Shown here one piece after another: positions 25,484-34,472 of a stretch of 54,313 nucleotides of DNA. Below the pieces are notes generated by a model. That model saw nothing but the letters and a program-made list of their open reading frames with translations, was not told the origin of the DNA and searched no databases. Origin of the DNA: Terribacillus halophilus (GTDB lineage: Bacteria; Bacillota; Bacilli; Bacillales; Amphibacillaceae); the NCBI RefSeq assembly GCF_900101385.1, contig NZ_FMZB01000015.1, positions 1 through 54,313 of the forward strand. The letters are read 5' to 3'. A program made the translations under genes and the position numbers. Numbering within the stretch: the first letter of the stretch is position 1; each line of letters opens with the position of its first letter.

Positions 25484-27070
25484 TTGAAAAAGAAGCTCGC
25501 ACTTATACTATTCGGCTTAGCGGCCACTATCGCCCTGTTCGGGTGTTCCAGCAATTCCAGCAGCGGTTCCGGTGCAAGCGGCGGCGAACCTGTGGAAGGC
25601 GGCGATTTGAACGTTGCGATGACAGCAGATCCCGACACGCTTGACTGGATGTATTCCGGCGAAAGCGCTGCGAGAAAAATCGGCTGGCATATCTATGAAG
25701 GTTTGTTCGCATTGGATAAGGATTATCAGGCACGTCCCTTACTAGCTGACGGCTACACCGTCAGTGAGGATAAGAAAACATACACGATCACCCTTCGTGA
25801 CGGACTTAAATTCCACAACGGGCAAGACGTAACTGCCGAGGATGCCAAAGCCTCGATCGAACGCTGGCTGAAAGTATCTTCCGTTGGTAAGATCACAACG
25901 ACACATGTAGATTCTATCGAAGCAACAGATGACCTGACATTGGTCATTACGCTGAATGATCCGTATACTGCTTTGCTTACGGATTTAGCCGCTCCGAAAG
26001 CATCTGCTGTCATCATTCCAGCTGACATTGTAGAAGCTGCCGGTGAACAGCCGCTGACAAATGAGCAGCTGATCGGTACAGGTCCATTCAAATTCGATTC
26101 TTGGAAGCGCGGAAATGAAATCGTCCTTTCCAAATTTGAAGAATATCAATCACGCGAAGAAGAAGATTGGGGCGGCCTGACAGGTAAAAAGACAGCTTAT
26201 CTGGATACGATCCATTTTAAAATCGTAAAAGACCCGCAAGTGATGCTCAATGGATTAAAAACAGACCTTTATGATTATGTACAGTCCATTCCGCTTGATT
26301 TGTATGATGTAGTCGATACGACACCAAATGTCGAACCTGCTATCTCCAGCAATGGCTATTCCGTCATCACACCGGATAAATCCGAGGCACCATTTGACGA
26401 TATCAAAGTAAGGGAAGCACTTCATGCAGCGCTTGATAAAGAAGCGATCGCCAAGGCTACTTATGGCAACAGTGAATTTTATAATCTGGATGGTGCTTTA
26501 TTCACTCCGGATCAAACCGCTCTTTATTCAGATCAAAACATCGATGACTTCGAAGCCTATGATCAGGATGAGGCGAAAAAGCTATTGGAAGACAGCTCTT
26601 ATGACGGGCAGCCAGTGAAGATCATCTTCTCGAATGATCATGCAGAGTATAAGAAAATCGCTGAAATTGCCGAACAACAGCTGGAAGCAGCAGGCTTCCA
26701 TGTCGAGCTTGAATCTTATGAATGGGCAACTTACTTAGAAAAATGGAGCGATGGCGCTAACTGGGATATGGTTGTCGTCGGCTGGTCTCCATTCTTCTCG
26801 CCAAACCAAGCCGGTATGGTGAGCCAGGATTCCAACAGCAGCGGCTGGTACAACAGCGAGCGCTGGCAGGAGCTTGTCGCACAGTGGGGGGAAGCTGAAG
26901 ATGAAGCTGCTCAAAAAGAAATCCTTGCTGAGCTGAACAAGACGATCTATGATGAGCTGCCATTCGAAAAAGTAAGCAACCTTTCCACGTTGGATGCACA
27001 TACTTCCAAGCTGCAGGATTACGAAGATTGGTATGGTCCGCGCTTTTGGAATACGTGGAAATCACAGTAA
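25484..27070 (+). CDS. ABC transporter substrate-binding lipoprotein (SBP_bac_5, dipeptide/oligopeptide type)
   Basis: Extracellular binding protein of about 528 residues. It begins with a lipoprotein signal (KKKLALILFGLAATIALFGC, lipid-modified Cys about residue 21) and a Ser/Gly linker, then the SBP_bac_5 domain (AMTADPDTLDW, LRDGLKFHNGQDVTAEDAKAS, IGTGPFKF). The family captures peptides, glutathione, nickel or other small polar compounds. AAGGAGG gives 8-nt spacing to TTG at 25484; ATG at 25478 is only 2 nt away, so TTG is preferred though not certain. It sits 13 bp after the amidohydrolase stop codon. Confidence 0.88.
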   Translation: MKKKLALILFGLAATIALFGCSSNSSSGSGASGGEPVEGGDLNVAMTADPDTLDWMYSGESAARKIGWHIYEGLFALDKDYQARPLLADGYTVSEDKKTYTITLRDGLKFHNGQDVTAEDAKASIERWLKVSSVGKITTTHVDSIEATDDLTLVITLNDPYTALLTDLAAPKASAVIIPADIVEAAGEQPLTNEQLIGTGPFKFDSWKRGNEIVLSKFEEYQSREEEDWGGLTGKKTAYLDTIHFKIVKDPQVMLNGLKTDLYDYVQSIPLDLYDVVDTTPNVEPAISSNGYSVITPDKSEAPFDDIKVREALHAALDKEAIAKATYGNSEFYNLDGALFTPDQTALYSDQNIDDFEAYDQDEAKKLLEDSSYDGQPVKIIFSNDHAEYKKIAEIAEQQLEAAGFHVELESYEWATYLEKWSDGANWDMVVVGWSPFFSPNQAGMVSQDSNSSGWYNSERWQELVAQWGEAEDEAAQKEILAELNKTIYDELPFEKVSNLSTLDAHTSKLQDYEDWYGPRFWNTWKSQ

Positions 27071-27078
27071 TGCCCCGA

Positions 27079-27110
27079 GAAAATCGCCTGCGTTACCGCT
27101 GGCGATTTTC
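27079..27110 (+). terminator. Intercistronic hairpin after the binding-protein gene
   Basis: Perfect 10-bp arms GAAAATCGCC (27079-27088) and GGCGATTTTC (27101-27110) are followed by TTCCATTTTA, a poor T tail. Such hairpins after binding-protein genes often stabilise or partly terminate the mRNA so that the binding protein is made in excess. Confidence 0.6.
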
Positions 27111-27139
27111 TTCCATTTTAAAACAAAGGAGTGACGCTA

Positions 27140-28084
27140 GTGCTTAACTATACGATCCGCAGGCTGCTGTCTGTCATACCTGTCATGCTCGTGGTCAGTA
27201 TCATCGTATTCCTGCTCGTTCACCTGACTCCCGGGAACCCAGCATTCATCATCCTCGGTGAAGATGCATCACCCGAAGCCATTGCCCAGCTGGAAGAACA
27301 GCTTGGTTTGAATGAGCCTTTATATATTCAATTCTTCGACTGGTTAAAGCAAGTCATCACTGGCGACCTCGGCACTAGTGTTTATTCAGCCCAGCCAGTT
27401 ACGGAATTGATTTTTGCCAATTTCGGCCCGACTTTCAGTTTGATGGTCTTGTCCTTGCTCTTTATCTTGATCATCTCCATTCCGATTGCGATCTTAATCG
27501 TGTCGTTACGTAAGACGATTCTGGATCCGTTATTCACAAACGTATCGCTGCTCGGTGTGTCGGTTCCGGAATTCTGGCTCGCCATCCTGCTCGTGCTGGC
27601 GTTTGGTGTGACATTCCCGGTATTCCCGGTTGCCGGTTATATGCCGCTTGCCGATGGTTTTGGAGCTTGGCTTTATCACCTGCTTCTGCCTGCTTTTGTA
27701 CTGGCGCTTGTAGAGATTGGCATCATCGCCCGGATGCTCCGAGACAGCATGCTCGATTCCGTCAACCAGGATTACACAAAAACGGCACGAGCAAAAGGTG
27801 TACGCGAACGTGATGTATTGATGAAGCATGTTTTCGCCAATGCGCTCATACCTACAACGACTGTACTTGGCGCCACTGTGGCAGGGCTGCTCGGCGGGAC
27901 GGTCATCATCGAAACGCTATTTACGATTCCTGGAATCGGACAGCTTTTGATCGACTCGATTCATCGACGGGATTATCCAGTGATTCAAGGCGTTGTGCTG
28001 TTCATCGCTGCTATCTATGTCTTAGTCAACCTTGTCGTCGATCTCTTATATGCATTCCTTGATCCAAGGATCCGCTATGACTAA
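27140..28084 (+). CDS. ABC transporter permease (DppB/OppB type)
   Basis: Membrane subunit of 314 residues with about six helices. The N-terminal part (YTIRRLLSVIPVMLVVSIIVF; LVHLTPGNPA) is typical of DppB/OppB, and the cytoplasmic EAA loop that contacts the ATPase is seen around YTKTARAKGVRERDVLMKHV. The start is GTG at 27140, 8 nt after AAAGGAG; the GTG at 27131 overlaps that site. It pairs with the second permease to form the channel. Confidence 0.9.
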   Translation: MLNYTIRRLLSVIPVMLVVSIIVFLLVHLTPGNPAFIILGEDASPEAIAQLEEQLGLNEPLYIQFFDWLKQVITGDLGTSVYSAQPVTELIFANFGPTFSLMVLSLLFILIISIPIAILIVSLRKTILDPLFTNVSLLGVSVPEFWLAILLVLAFGVTFPVFPVAGYMPLADGFGAWLYHLLLPAFVLALVEIGIIARMLRDSMLDSVNQDYTKTARAKGVRERDVLMKHVFANALIPTTTVLGATVAGLLGGTVIIETLFTIPGIGQLLIDSIHRRDYPVIQGVVLFIAAIYVLVNLVVDLLYAFLDPRIRYD

Positions 28085-28105
28085 GCCCAAGGAGGTACAT
28101 AAACG

Positions 28106-28954
28106 ATGATGTCCAAGAAACGGAACATGATTGCCCTGACGATTTTCTTATTGATCGCCTTGGCGACTATCACTGCCAATTGGTGGCTGCCGGTCTCCCC
28201 TACGGCGATGGATGCGAACCAGCGACTGCTTGCACCGTCTGGCACCCATTGGTTCGGCACCGATGATTTCGGTCGTGACATTTTCGCACGTGTAGTCGTC
28301 GCCGCCCGCGTGTCATTGGCTGTCGGCGTCATTGTGGCCATCATAGCGACAGTCATCGGCACATTGATCGGACTTATATCCGGCTATTTCCGCAAAACCG
28401 ATTTTATCTTGATGCGAATTGTGGATGGCTTTCTCGCTTTTCCAGCCCTGCTTTTGGCATTGGCACTCGTAGCTGCACTTGGCGGCAGCATCACGAATAT
28501 CGTCATCGCCCTGACGATTGCTTTCTTTCCGGTCATGTCACGTGTGGTACGCTCTGCTGTATTGCAAATCAACAACGCACAGTATATCGAAGCAGCCCGG
28601 ACGACAGGAACCCGCGATCTCGTCATTTTACTCAAATATATATTGCCGAATGTACTCTCCCCCATCATCGTGCAAAGTACATTCATTTTTGCCAAAGCCA
28701 TTCTGGCAGAAGCTGCGCTAAGCTTCCTCGGTGTCGGAGTGAATCCTTCAACGCCGACCTGGGGGAATATGCTGCAAGAATCACAGATTTATATCACAAT
28801 CGCCCCCTGGTTCTCGATCTTTCCTGGTATCGCCATCGTCATTACCGTCTTGTCTCTGAACATTCTCGGTGACGGACTTCGGGATGCCTTCGATCCGCAT
28901 AGCCTCAAGAGAAAGCGGAAACGCAAACCAAAACAAACAGCACCAGCTGCCTAG
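28106..28954 (+). CDS. ABC transporter permease (DppC/OppC type)
   Basis: Second membrane subunit, 282 residues. HWFGTDDFGRDIFARVVVAA is the hallmark of DppC/OppC proteins, and the EAA loop reads YIEAARTTGTRDLVILLKYI. About six helices; a very basic tail (KRKRKRKPK) ends the protein. It begins 21 bp after the first permease, with AAGGAGG 10 nt before ATG. Confidence 0.9.
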   Translation: MMSKKRNMIALTIFLLIALATITANWWLPVSPTAMDANQRLLAPSGTHWFGTDDFGRDIFARVVVAARVSLAVGVIVAIIATVIGTLIGLISGYFRKTDFILMRIVDGFLAFPALLLALALVAALGGSITNIVIALTIAFFPVMSRVVRSAVLQINNAQYIEAARTTGTRDLVILLKYILPNVLSPIIVQSTFIFAKAILAEAALSFLGVGVNPSTPTWGNMLQESQIYITIAPWFSIFPGIAIVITVLSLNILGDGLRDAFDPHSLKRKRKRKPKQTAPAA

Positions 28955-28967
28955 AGGAGGTTTCACA

Positions 28968-29984
28968 ATGCTAGAAGTAAAAGATCTGCACGTCCACCTG
29001 GATACACCAGCCGGCCTCGTCAAAGCGGTTGACGGTGTATCCTTCCGACTGGAAGCTGGGCAGACCATCGGTATCGTCGGGGAATCGGGCAGCGGAAAAA
29101 GCGTCCTTGCTCATTCCCTGACAAAACTGAACCCCGAACCGCCAGCAACCTACCCGAAAGGAGAAATTCTCTTCGAAGGAGAAAACATCCTGACAATGGA
29201 TAAAAAGCGCCTGCGCAGCTTGCGCGGGAAAGAAATCGCGATGATTTTCCAAGATCCGATGTCGAGTCTGAACCCTGTCTTTAAAATCGGCAGACAGCTG
29301 ATGGAAGCCATCCAAACCCATCAGAAACTTCCCAAAAAAGAAGCCCGCCAAAAAGCGGTAGAGCTGCTGGCAGATGTCGGCATCCCAGATCCGGAACGCC
29401 GGATGCAGAATTATCCGCATCAATTCTCAGGCGGGATGCGCCAGCGTGTCCTGATTGCCATTGCACTTGCCGCCAGACCGAAGCTGCTCATCGCGGATGA
29501 ACCGACAACAGCTTTGGATGTGACGATCCAGGCCCAGATCATTGAACTACTGAAAAAGATCCAAAAGAAGTATAGTACAGCCATCATCATGATTACCCAT
29601 GACCTTGGCGTCGTAGCAAATCTAGCAGATCGGATCCTTGTCATGTATGCTGGAAAAATCGTCGAGTCCGGCAGTACAGCAAATATCTTTTATGATACGG
29701 CCATGCCATATACATGGTCCCTGCTGCGCTCGATTCCAAGACTGGATGCAGCCGGCTCCGAACGTCTGCTGCATATCGAAGGCCATCCGCCGAATCTGAT
29801 ACAACCGCCAACAGGCTGTAATTTCCATCCTCGCTGCCCATTCGCGCGAGATGCTTGCCTTCAGATCGATCCTCCACTCTCAGAATGCGGAACAGATCAC
29901 TTTGCTGCTTGTGTTCTCAGCAAACAGCAGTTCGATGAAGAAAAACAAGCTGTAGCGGAGCAGAAAGGAGTGCTGCTATCATGA
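28968..29984 (+). CDS. ABC transporter ATP-binding protein (DppD/OppD type)
   Basis: Cytosolic ATPase subunit of 338 residues: Walker A GESGSGKS (about 38-45), signature FSGGMRQRVLIA, Walker B LLIADEPT, H-loop THDLG. The C-terminal oligopeptide/dipeptide extension is present, with CNFHPRCPFARDAC, a region that in related proteins binds an iron-sulfur cluster through Cys residues. GAGGAGG precedes the ATG at 28968. Its stop codon overlaps the next start (ATGA). Confidence 0.92.
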   Translation: MLEVKDLHVHLDTPAGLVKAVDGVSFRLEAGQTIGIVGESGSGKSVLAHSLTKLNPEPPATYPKGEILFEGENILTMDKKRLRSLRGKEIAMIFQDPMSSLNPVFKIGRQLMEAIQTHQKLPKKEARQKAVELLADVGIPDPERRMQNYPHQFSGGMRQRVLIAIALAARPKLLIADEPTTALDVTIQAQIIELLKKIQKKYSTAIIMITHDLGVVANLADRILVMYAGKIVESGSTANIFYDTAMPYTWSLLRSIPRLDAAGSERLLHIEGHPPNLIQPPTGCNFHPRCPFARDACLQIDPPLSECGTDHFAACVLSKQQFDEEKQAVAEQKGVLLS

Positions 29985-30982
29985 CCGCTTTATTGGAAAT
30001 CAAGGATCTACATGTTCATTTCCCTATCAAAAGTGGTGTCTTACAGAAGACAACAGGACATGTAAAGGCCTTGAATGGTATTGATTTGACTGTCAAAAAA
30101 GGTGAAACATTAGGTATTGTAGGAGAGTCAGGCTGTGGAAAAAGCACACTTGCCAGAAGCATCGTTGGATTGCAAAAGCCTACTTCTGGCGATATCCTCT
30201 TCGACGGAAAACCATATACTGATGCATCTTCCAAGGAACTGTACGAGCTGCGCCGCAATATGCAAATGGTTTTCCAGGATCCGTATACAAGCCTGAATCC
30301 GCGCATGAAAGTTAGCGAAAGCATCGCCGCACCTTTAAAGGCATACAAAAAGACCAAAAATCTGGAATCACGCGTCAAGGAACTGATGGAACTAGTCGGT
30401 TTGAATCCGGATGATCATTATAGCCGGCTGCCTCATGAGTTCTCCGGCGGGCAGCGCCAGCGAATCGGTATTGCCCGGGCAATTGCCCTGGAACCGCAGC
30501 TGATTGTCTGCGACGAGCCTGTCAGTGCACTGGATGTCTCCGTCCAAGCGCAAGTGATCAATCTATTCCAGGATCTGCAAAAGAAATTGGATCTGACCTA
30601 TGTCTTCATTGCACATGACCTATCCGTCATCAATCATATCGCTGACCGTGTTGCTGTTATGTACCTTGGCAAAGTGATGGAAAAATCCCATCGGGAAACA
30701 TTCCAGGCGCATGCCGAACATCCTTATACCAATGCATTACTATCTGCTGTTCCGCTTCCCGATCCTGACAAAGAACGAGCACGGGAACGCATCGTACTGA
30801 AAGGCGAACTGCCTTCCCCTGCCAATCCGCCATCCGGTTGTGTGTTTCACACCCGCTGCCCGAAAGCGACGGAATTCTGTAAGACTAACATTCCTGTTCC
30901 GCAAGAGCGCGGTGTAGCTGGCCAGGAAGTGGCTTGCTTCTATCCTGTTGGTGCGGAAGAGAAAGCAAGGATTACACTGTAA
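29981..30982 (+). CDS. ABC transporter ATP-binding protein (DppF/OppF type)
   Basis: Second ATPase subunit, 333 residues: Walker A GESGCGKS, signature FSGGQRQRIGIARAIA, Walker B LIVCDEPVSALDV, H-loop AHDLSVI, and the family-specific C-terminal CVFHTRCPKATEFC. It overlaps the preceding gene by 4 bp (ATGA), indicating translational coupling, and is the last gene of the six-gene operon. Two different ATPases, two permeases and one lipoprotein make a complete importer. Confidence 0.92.
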   Translation: MTALLEIKDLHVHFPIKSGVLQKTTGHVKALNGIDLTVKKGETLGIVGESGCGKSTLARSIVGLQKPTSGDILFDGKPYTDASSKELYELRRNMQMVFQDPYTSLNPRMKVSESIAAPLKAYKKTKNLESRVKELMELVGLNPDDHYSRLPHEFSGGQRQRIGIARAIALEPQLIVCDEPVSALDVSVQAQVINLFQDLQKKLDLTYVFIAHDLSVINHIADRVAVMYLGKVMEKSHRETFQAHAEHPYTNALLSAVPLPDPDKERARERIVLKGELPSPANPPSGCVFHTRCPKATEFCKTNIPVPQERGVAGQEVACFYPVGAEEKARITL

Positions 30983-30984
30983 TA

Positions 30985-31018
30985 CAAAAAAATCCCCCTT
31001 ACGCAAAGGGGGGTTTTT
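30985..31018 (+). terminator. Terminator of the amidohydrolase/ABC operon
   Basis: AAAAATCCCCC and GGGGGGTTTTT form a strong stem with a short loop and T tail directly after the last ATPase gene. The A run at its left side may also end minus-strand transcripts. Confidence 0.85.
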
Positions 31019-31024
31019 CGTTTA

Positions 31025-31681
31025 TTAAACCATTACAATTTTCTCGCCGGCTTCTCCAAAGGAGCGTTGAGCATGATTGGAAACGATATTGGCTATCGAG
31101 AGTAAACCCAATCCACCTGCCATTGCAAAAAAGGCTGCTGGCTCTAATCCCACGACCCAATCCATCAGCGGATCCATAATGCCAAGGAACGCAATCAATA
31201 CACCCAGAATCGTCAAAGAAATGATCATCGGAACAAAGCCTAGGCAATAATGGATACAGGAGATTAACAAAAGTATCCCGAATAGAAAGCAAGCTATGGC
31301 TAAATCTATCAAAAAGAAGCTAAGAAACGGGTAATCTTCTAAAAAGAAACTTGCAATATGCATCATATTGATGCTGACAATTCCAAAATCACTAAGAATA
31401 AATAACACATTCACCAGGAACAGACTTACTGCTATACCAGGTGTACCGATTATATAGAGTGATTTCAAGCATTGCTTTCTTGTGCTTCCCATCCCCACAG
31501 CAATCGGCAAAACAGATCTGAACCCTATCGCTACAAATTGACCAATAAAAAAATAAATCGGCCCCCAAATGGTGACAAGTACCTCTGTATCTTTAAAATC
31601 AATGAATAATCCAAGAGGGCGCCATAACAGTGAAAGTGGTACGGTTATTGAAAAGAAGACCCAGCCTTTCCAAAAAACCAT
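31025..31681 (-). CDS. Uncharacterised multi-helix membrane protein, probably 5' frameshifted
   Basis: Membrane protein of 218 residues with about six hydrophobic segments and no family I can name; its arrangement recalls ABC-2-type permease subunits. The frame opens at ATG 31681 with only a weak ribosome site. A better start lies upstream in another frame: ATG 31728 behind AGGAGATTCTGGC encodes MNAVYGTNRMFYEDVRWFF, which would join smoothly to WKGWVFFSITVPLS if one T were added to the run of six at 31672-31677 (A on the plus strand). So either the gene is frameshifted, or the read is one base short, or slippage restores the full protein of about 234 residues. Confidence 0.55.
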   Translation of the reverse strand: MVFWKGWVFFSITVPLSLLWRPLGLFIDFKDTEVLVTIWGPIYFFIGQFVAIGFRSVLPIAVGMGSTRKQCLKSLYIIGTPGIAVSLFLVNVLFILSDFGIVSINMMHIASFFLEDYPFLSFFLIDLAIACFLFGILLLISCIHYCLGFVPMIISLTILGVLIAFLGIMDPLMDWVVGLEPAAFFAMAGGLGLLSIANIVSNHAQRSFGEAGEKIVMV

Positions 31682-31843
31682 CGTACATCCTCATAAAACA
31701 TGCGGTTCGTTCCATACACGGCGTTCATGCCAGAATCTCCTCTGCATTCGTTATATTCAATAAGTAATCCTGCAGCAAAAAGTGTCAAATACTTTTTACA
31801 TTTTGATATGGAGGTGAAATGAAAATGGATCGGGTTAAAATTG

Positions 31844-32299
31844 TTAATTCTTATGTAAAAATTCATCTTCTGGAAGTAACGTACGATTAGACACTGGGGA
31901 CGATAACACGACCGACGTATTTAACTGTCCATATGGAACAAGTCGATCTACGAGCTCCTCTAATTCCTTTGTGGAAGAAACTACTGCTTTCATAAAATAA
32001 CTATCTGATCCTGTTACTCGATGACACTCCAGAATCGCCTTCTCTTCTTTCACTATCTCCTCAAATTTGTGGCAAACCACTTTTAGATTTCCAATCTGAA
32101 TGATAACAAGCGTGCCTTTCCCAATCTTCTCATGAGAGATACGAGCCGTAAATCCTTCTATTATTCCTTTTTCTTGTAACCGTCGGAAACGCTCATTTAC
32201 ACTTGGTCTGCTTAAATTAAGTTTCTTAGCCAAATCGATGATTGTTATACGGCTATCTTCCTGCAGAATCTCCAACATCTTACGATCGATATTATCCAT
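31844..32299 (-). CDS. Lrp/AsnC-family transcriptional regulator
   Basis: Regulator of 151 residues with an N-terminal winged helix-turn-helix (DRKMLEILQEDSRITIIDLA, then LSRPSVNERFRRLQEKGII) and a C-terminal RAM ligand domain (VTGSDSYFMKAVVSSTKELE). The family senses amino acids. ATG at 32299 is preferred over GTG at 32308 by alignment with relatives. It is divergent from the amino-acid permease at 32449, which is the likely target: permease expression would respond to its substrate. Confidence 0.88.
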   Translation of the reverse strand: MDNIDRKMLEILQEDSRITIIDLAKKLNLSRPSVNERFRRLQEKGIIEGFTARISHEKIGKGTLVIIQIGNLKVVCHKFEEIVKEEKAILECHRVTGSDSYFMKAVVSSTKELEELVDRLVPYGQLNTSVVLSSPVSNRTLLPEDEFLHKN

Positions 32300-32448
32300 C
32301 CACCACACTCTTTCATCTTTGAATATTAATTCTCTATATTTTATGCATAAATGAAAACATTAATCAATTATATTATGCATTTATACATATATAAATCTCA
32401 ATTCCCCTTCTATAATTTAGTTTATACAAAATAAAGGGGCGAATGAAT

Positions 32449-33741
32449 ATGACAACACCTTTTAAACAATCCATTTCATCTTATCAAGGCATGGCACTTT
32501 ATATTGGTGCTGTATTAGGTTCAGGTATATTAATTCTTCCTGGCATGACAGCAGGGATCGCTGGCCCTGCTGCACTGATCTCATGGATAGCAATGGCAAT
32601 TCTAAGTATCCCATTAGCCTGTACATTTGCCAATCTTTCAATTGAATATCCAAGTTCCGGAGGGATAATGACTTTCGCCACTAAAGCGTTCGGCTACCAT
32701 ATAGGGGCAATCTCCGGCTGGATGTTTTTCATCGCAGGAAGTACAGGACAAATAATCGTGTCATTAACAGGTGGTACGTATATTGTTTTTGCGTTTGATT
32801 TACCGCACTATTTTGCATATATCATAGCAGCGATACTACTCCTGACGGCAATAATTGGAAACTACATTGGTATAGGATCTAGCAGCAAAATCCAGTTGAC
32901 ATTAGCAGGACTGACGTTTCTCATTCTAGTATCTACTATAATTATTGCTATTCCCACCATAGTTCCGGAAAATATCACGTTTGCTTTCACAAATGCAAGA
33001 GACAGCATTATTCCTATCGGACAGTCTGCCATGCTTATTTTTTGGTCTTTTTTTGGCTGGGAAGCCATTGCTAGCCTGGCACCTGAATTTAAAAGTCCCA
33101 AAAAAAGAAATATCATGATCTCGACGTGGGGTGCTATTTTTATCATTGGCATATTATATATAGGTGTAGCCTTATCAGTAGTAGGTACCGATTCTTATTC
33201 AAGAGATGGTGTAACGATCAATGAAGCTATGAATAATGCTGCAATCGCTCAAGTTATAGAGAAAGCAGCAGGACTAGACGGCTCGTGGACAACTGCAATA
33301 CTTGCATTCCTTATTTGTTTAGGAACAAACAATGCTTTTATTGCCGGTATAAGCCGTTTAGGTTATTCTTTATCGTGCAATCGTCTAGCTCCTTCTTGGT
33401 TGGATTATGTTCATGATAAATATTCGACCCCAAGTCGCTCGATTCTATTAGTAGGCTTTATTGCAATCATCGGTTTAGTATTGGGTTTTGTTTTTGATAT
33501 CAGATTGAATCAACTTGTTTATATACCTAATTCATTAGCGATAGCAACCTATGTAATTGGTACGGCCGCTGGAGTAAGGTTAATACATAATGCAAAGGGG
33601 AAAATACTAGCTGGGGTGGCTTGTATATTATGCCTTTGTGCCTACCCATTCGTTGGATCATTTATTTTAATCCCAATTCTCGTATCTCTATTGTGCGCTG
33701 GATTCATACTATGGAAGGAGAAAAAGGATGCCAGTGTATAA
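32449..33741 (+). CDS. APC-family amino-acid permease
   Basis: Integral membrane transporter of about 430 residues with twelve predicted helices. The APC signature GAVLGSGILILPGMTAGIAG lies in the first helix and FWSFFGWEAIASLAPEFKSP around residue 210. AGGGG gives 9-nt spacing to ATG 32449; ATG 32443 is too close. Single gene behind an Lrp-type regulator transcribed the other way. Substrate unknown, perhaps a branched-chain or other neutral amino acid. Confidence 0.86.
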   Translation: MTTPFKQSISSYQGMALYIGAVLGSGILILPGMTAGIAGPAALISWIAMAILSIPLACTFANLSIEYPSSGGIMTFATKAFGYHIGAISGWMFFIAGSTGQIIVSLTGGTYIVFAFDLPHYFAYIIAAILLLTAIIGNYIGIGSSSKIQLTLAGLTFLILVSTIIIAIPTIVPENITFAFTNARDSIIPIGQSAMLIFWSFFGWEAIASLAPEFKSPKKRNIMISTWGAIFIIGILYIGVALSVVGTDSYSRDGVTINEAMNNAAIAQVIEKAAGLDGSWTTAILAFLICLGTNNAFIAGISRLGYSLSCNRLAPSWLDYVHDKYSTPSRSILLVGFIAIIGLVLGFVFDIRLNQLVYIPNSLAIATYVIGTAAGVRLIHNAKGKILAGVACILCLCAYPFVGSFILIPILVSLLCAGFILWKEKKDASV

Positions 33742-33779
33742 CCGCAGGATATCAGGAAATTCATTGTTATCCAAATATA

Positions 33780-33815
33780 AAACAGCATGCAATCTAATAT
33801 AGACGCATGCTGTTT
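33780..33815 (+). terminator. Terminator downstream of the permease
   Basis: Perfect 11-bp arms AAACAGCATGC and GCATGCTGTTT around a 14-nt loop, with tail CGTTT. It lies 38 bp past the permease stop codon. Confidence 0.7.
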
Positions 33816-33870
33816 CGTTTAACTATACGCATTCTATCTTTGTTAATAGATGCCAGTATACTATAGCGTA

Positions 33871-34462
33871 TTAATATATGGTGTAATTCTGATCGGTTTG
33901 GGAACCTTCTATGCTTTTTATGTATGCATTGGCAATGTGATCGACGGGGACTGGTGTAAATCCCTTCAAGAAGGCACCATATTTAACTAGAGATTCTTCC
34001 GCAATATTCGCACTTACAGCATTTATCCGTATGCCATTCTTTAACTCGATTGCTGCTGATTTTACAAAAGATGCCACCCCGCCATTTGCCATAGCAGCCG
34101 ATGCTCCATGTACAATCCCTTCACGACACCAGTTGTCAAAGTGAAGTTCCGTTAGGATTCAGATAATGCTGACCAATCAAAACTAAGTTGATTTGTCCGA
34201 GAAGTTTGCTTTGAACAGCTACCGCATTCACTTCCGGGGTCATTTTCTTCAAGCCTTTTGAAAGAAGCAGATCCTGTAGCGCTGACACAGCATCTATGTT
34301 CTGTATCCCCTTGAACATCTTTTCAATTGCTAGAGGAGAAGTTACATCTAATCGATAATCACTGCTGTTACTGCCGACCTTGATCACTTCATGGTAATTG
34401 TCTAATTTTTTGATTACTTCACTTCCTATTGCCCCTGTTGCACCAATAACGATTATTTTCAT
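33871..34462 (-). pseudogene. Short-chain dehydrogenase/reductase, broken by several frameshifts
   Basis: The N-terminal half, from ATG 34462, reads MKIIVIGATGAIGSEVIKKL, a Rossmann nucleotide-binding start of about 200-residue SDR proteins. The C-terminal half in another frame reads MANGGVASFVKSAAIELKNG and IRINAVSANIAEESL. At least three changes of frame are needed. Near 34280 the sense frame shifts to VSATGSASFKRLEE, the family's NNAG-like segment; further shifts lie near 34140 and 34110 (GSFTLTTGVV, then IVHGASAAMANGG). No single frame covers the gene, so it is inactive unless the sequence is wrong in several places. Confidence 0.75.
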
Positions 34463-34472
34463 ATTTATATCC

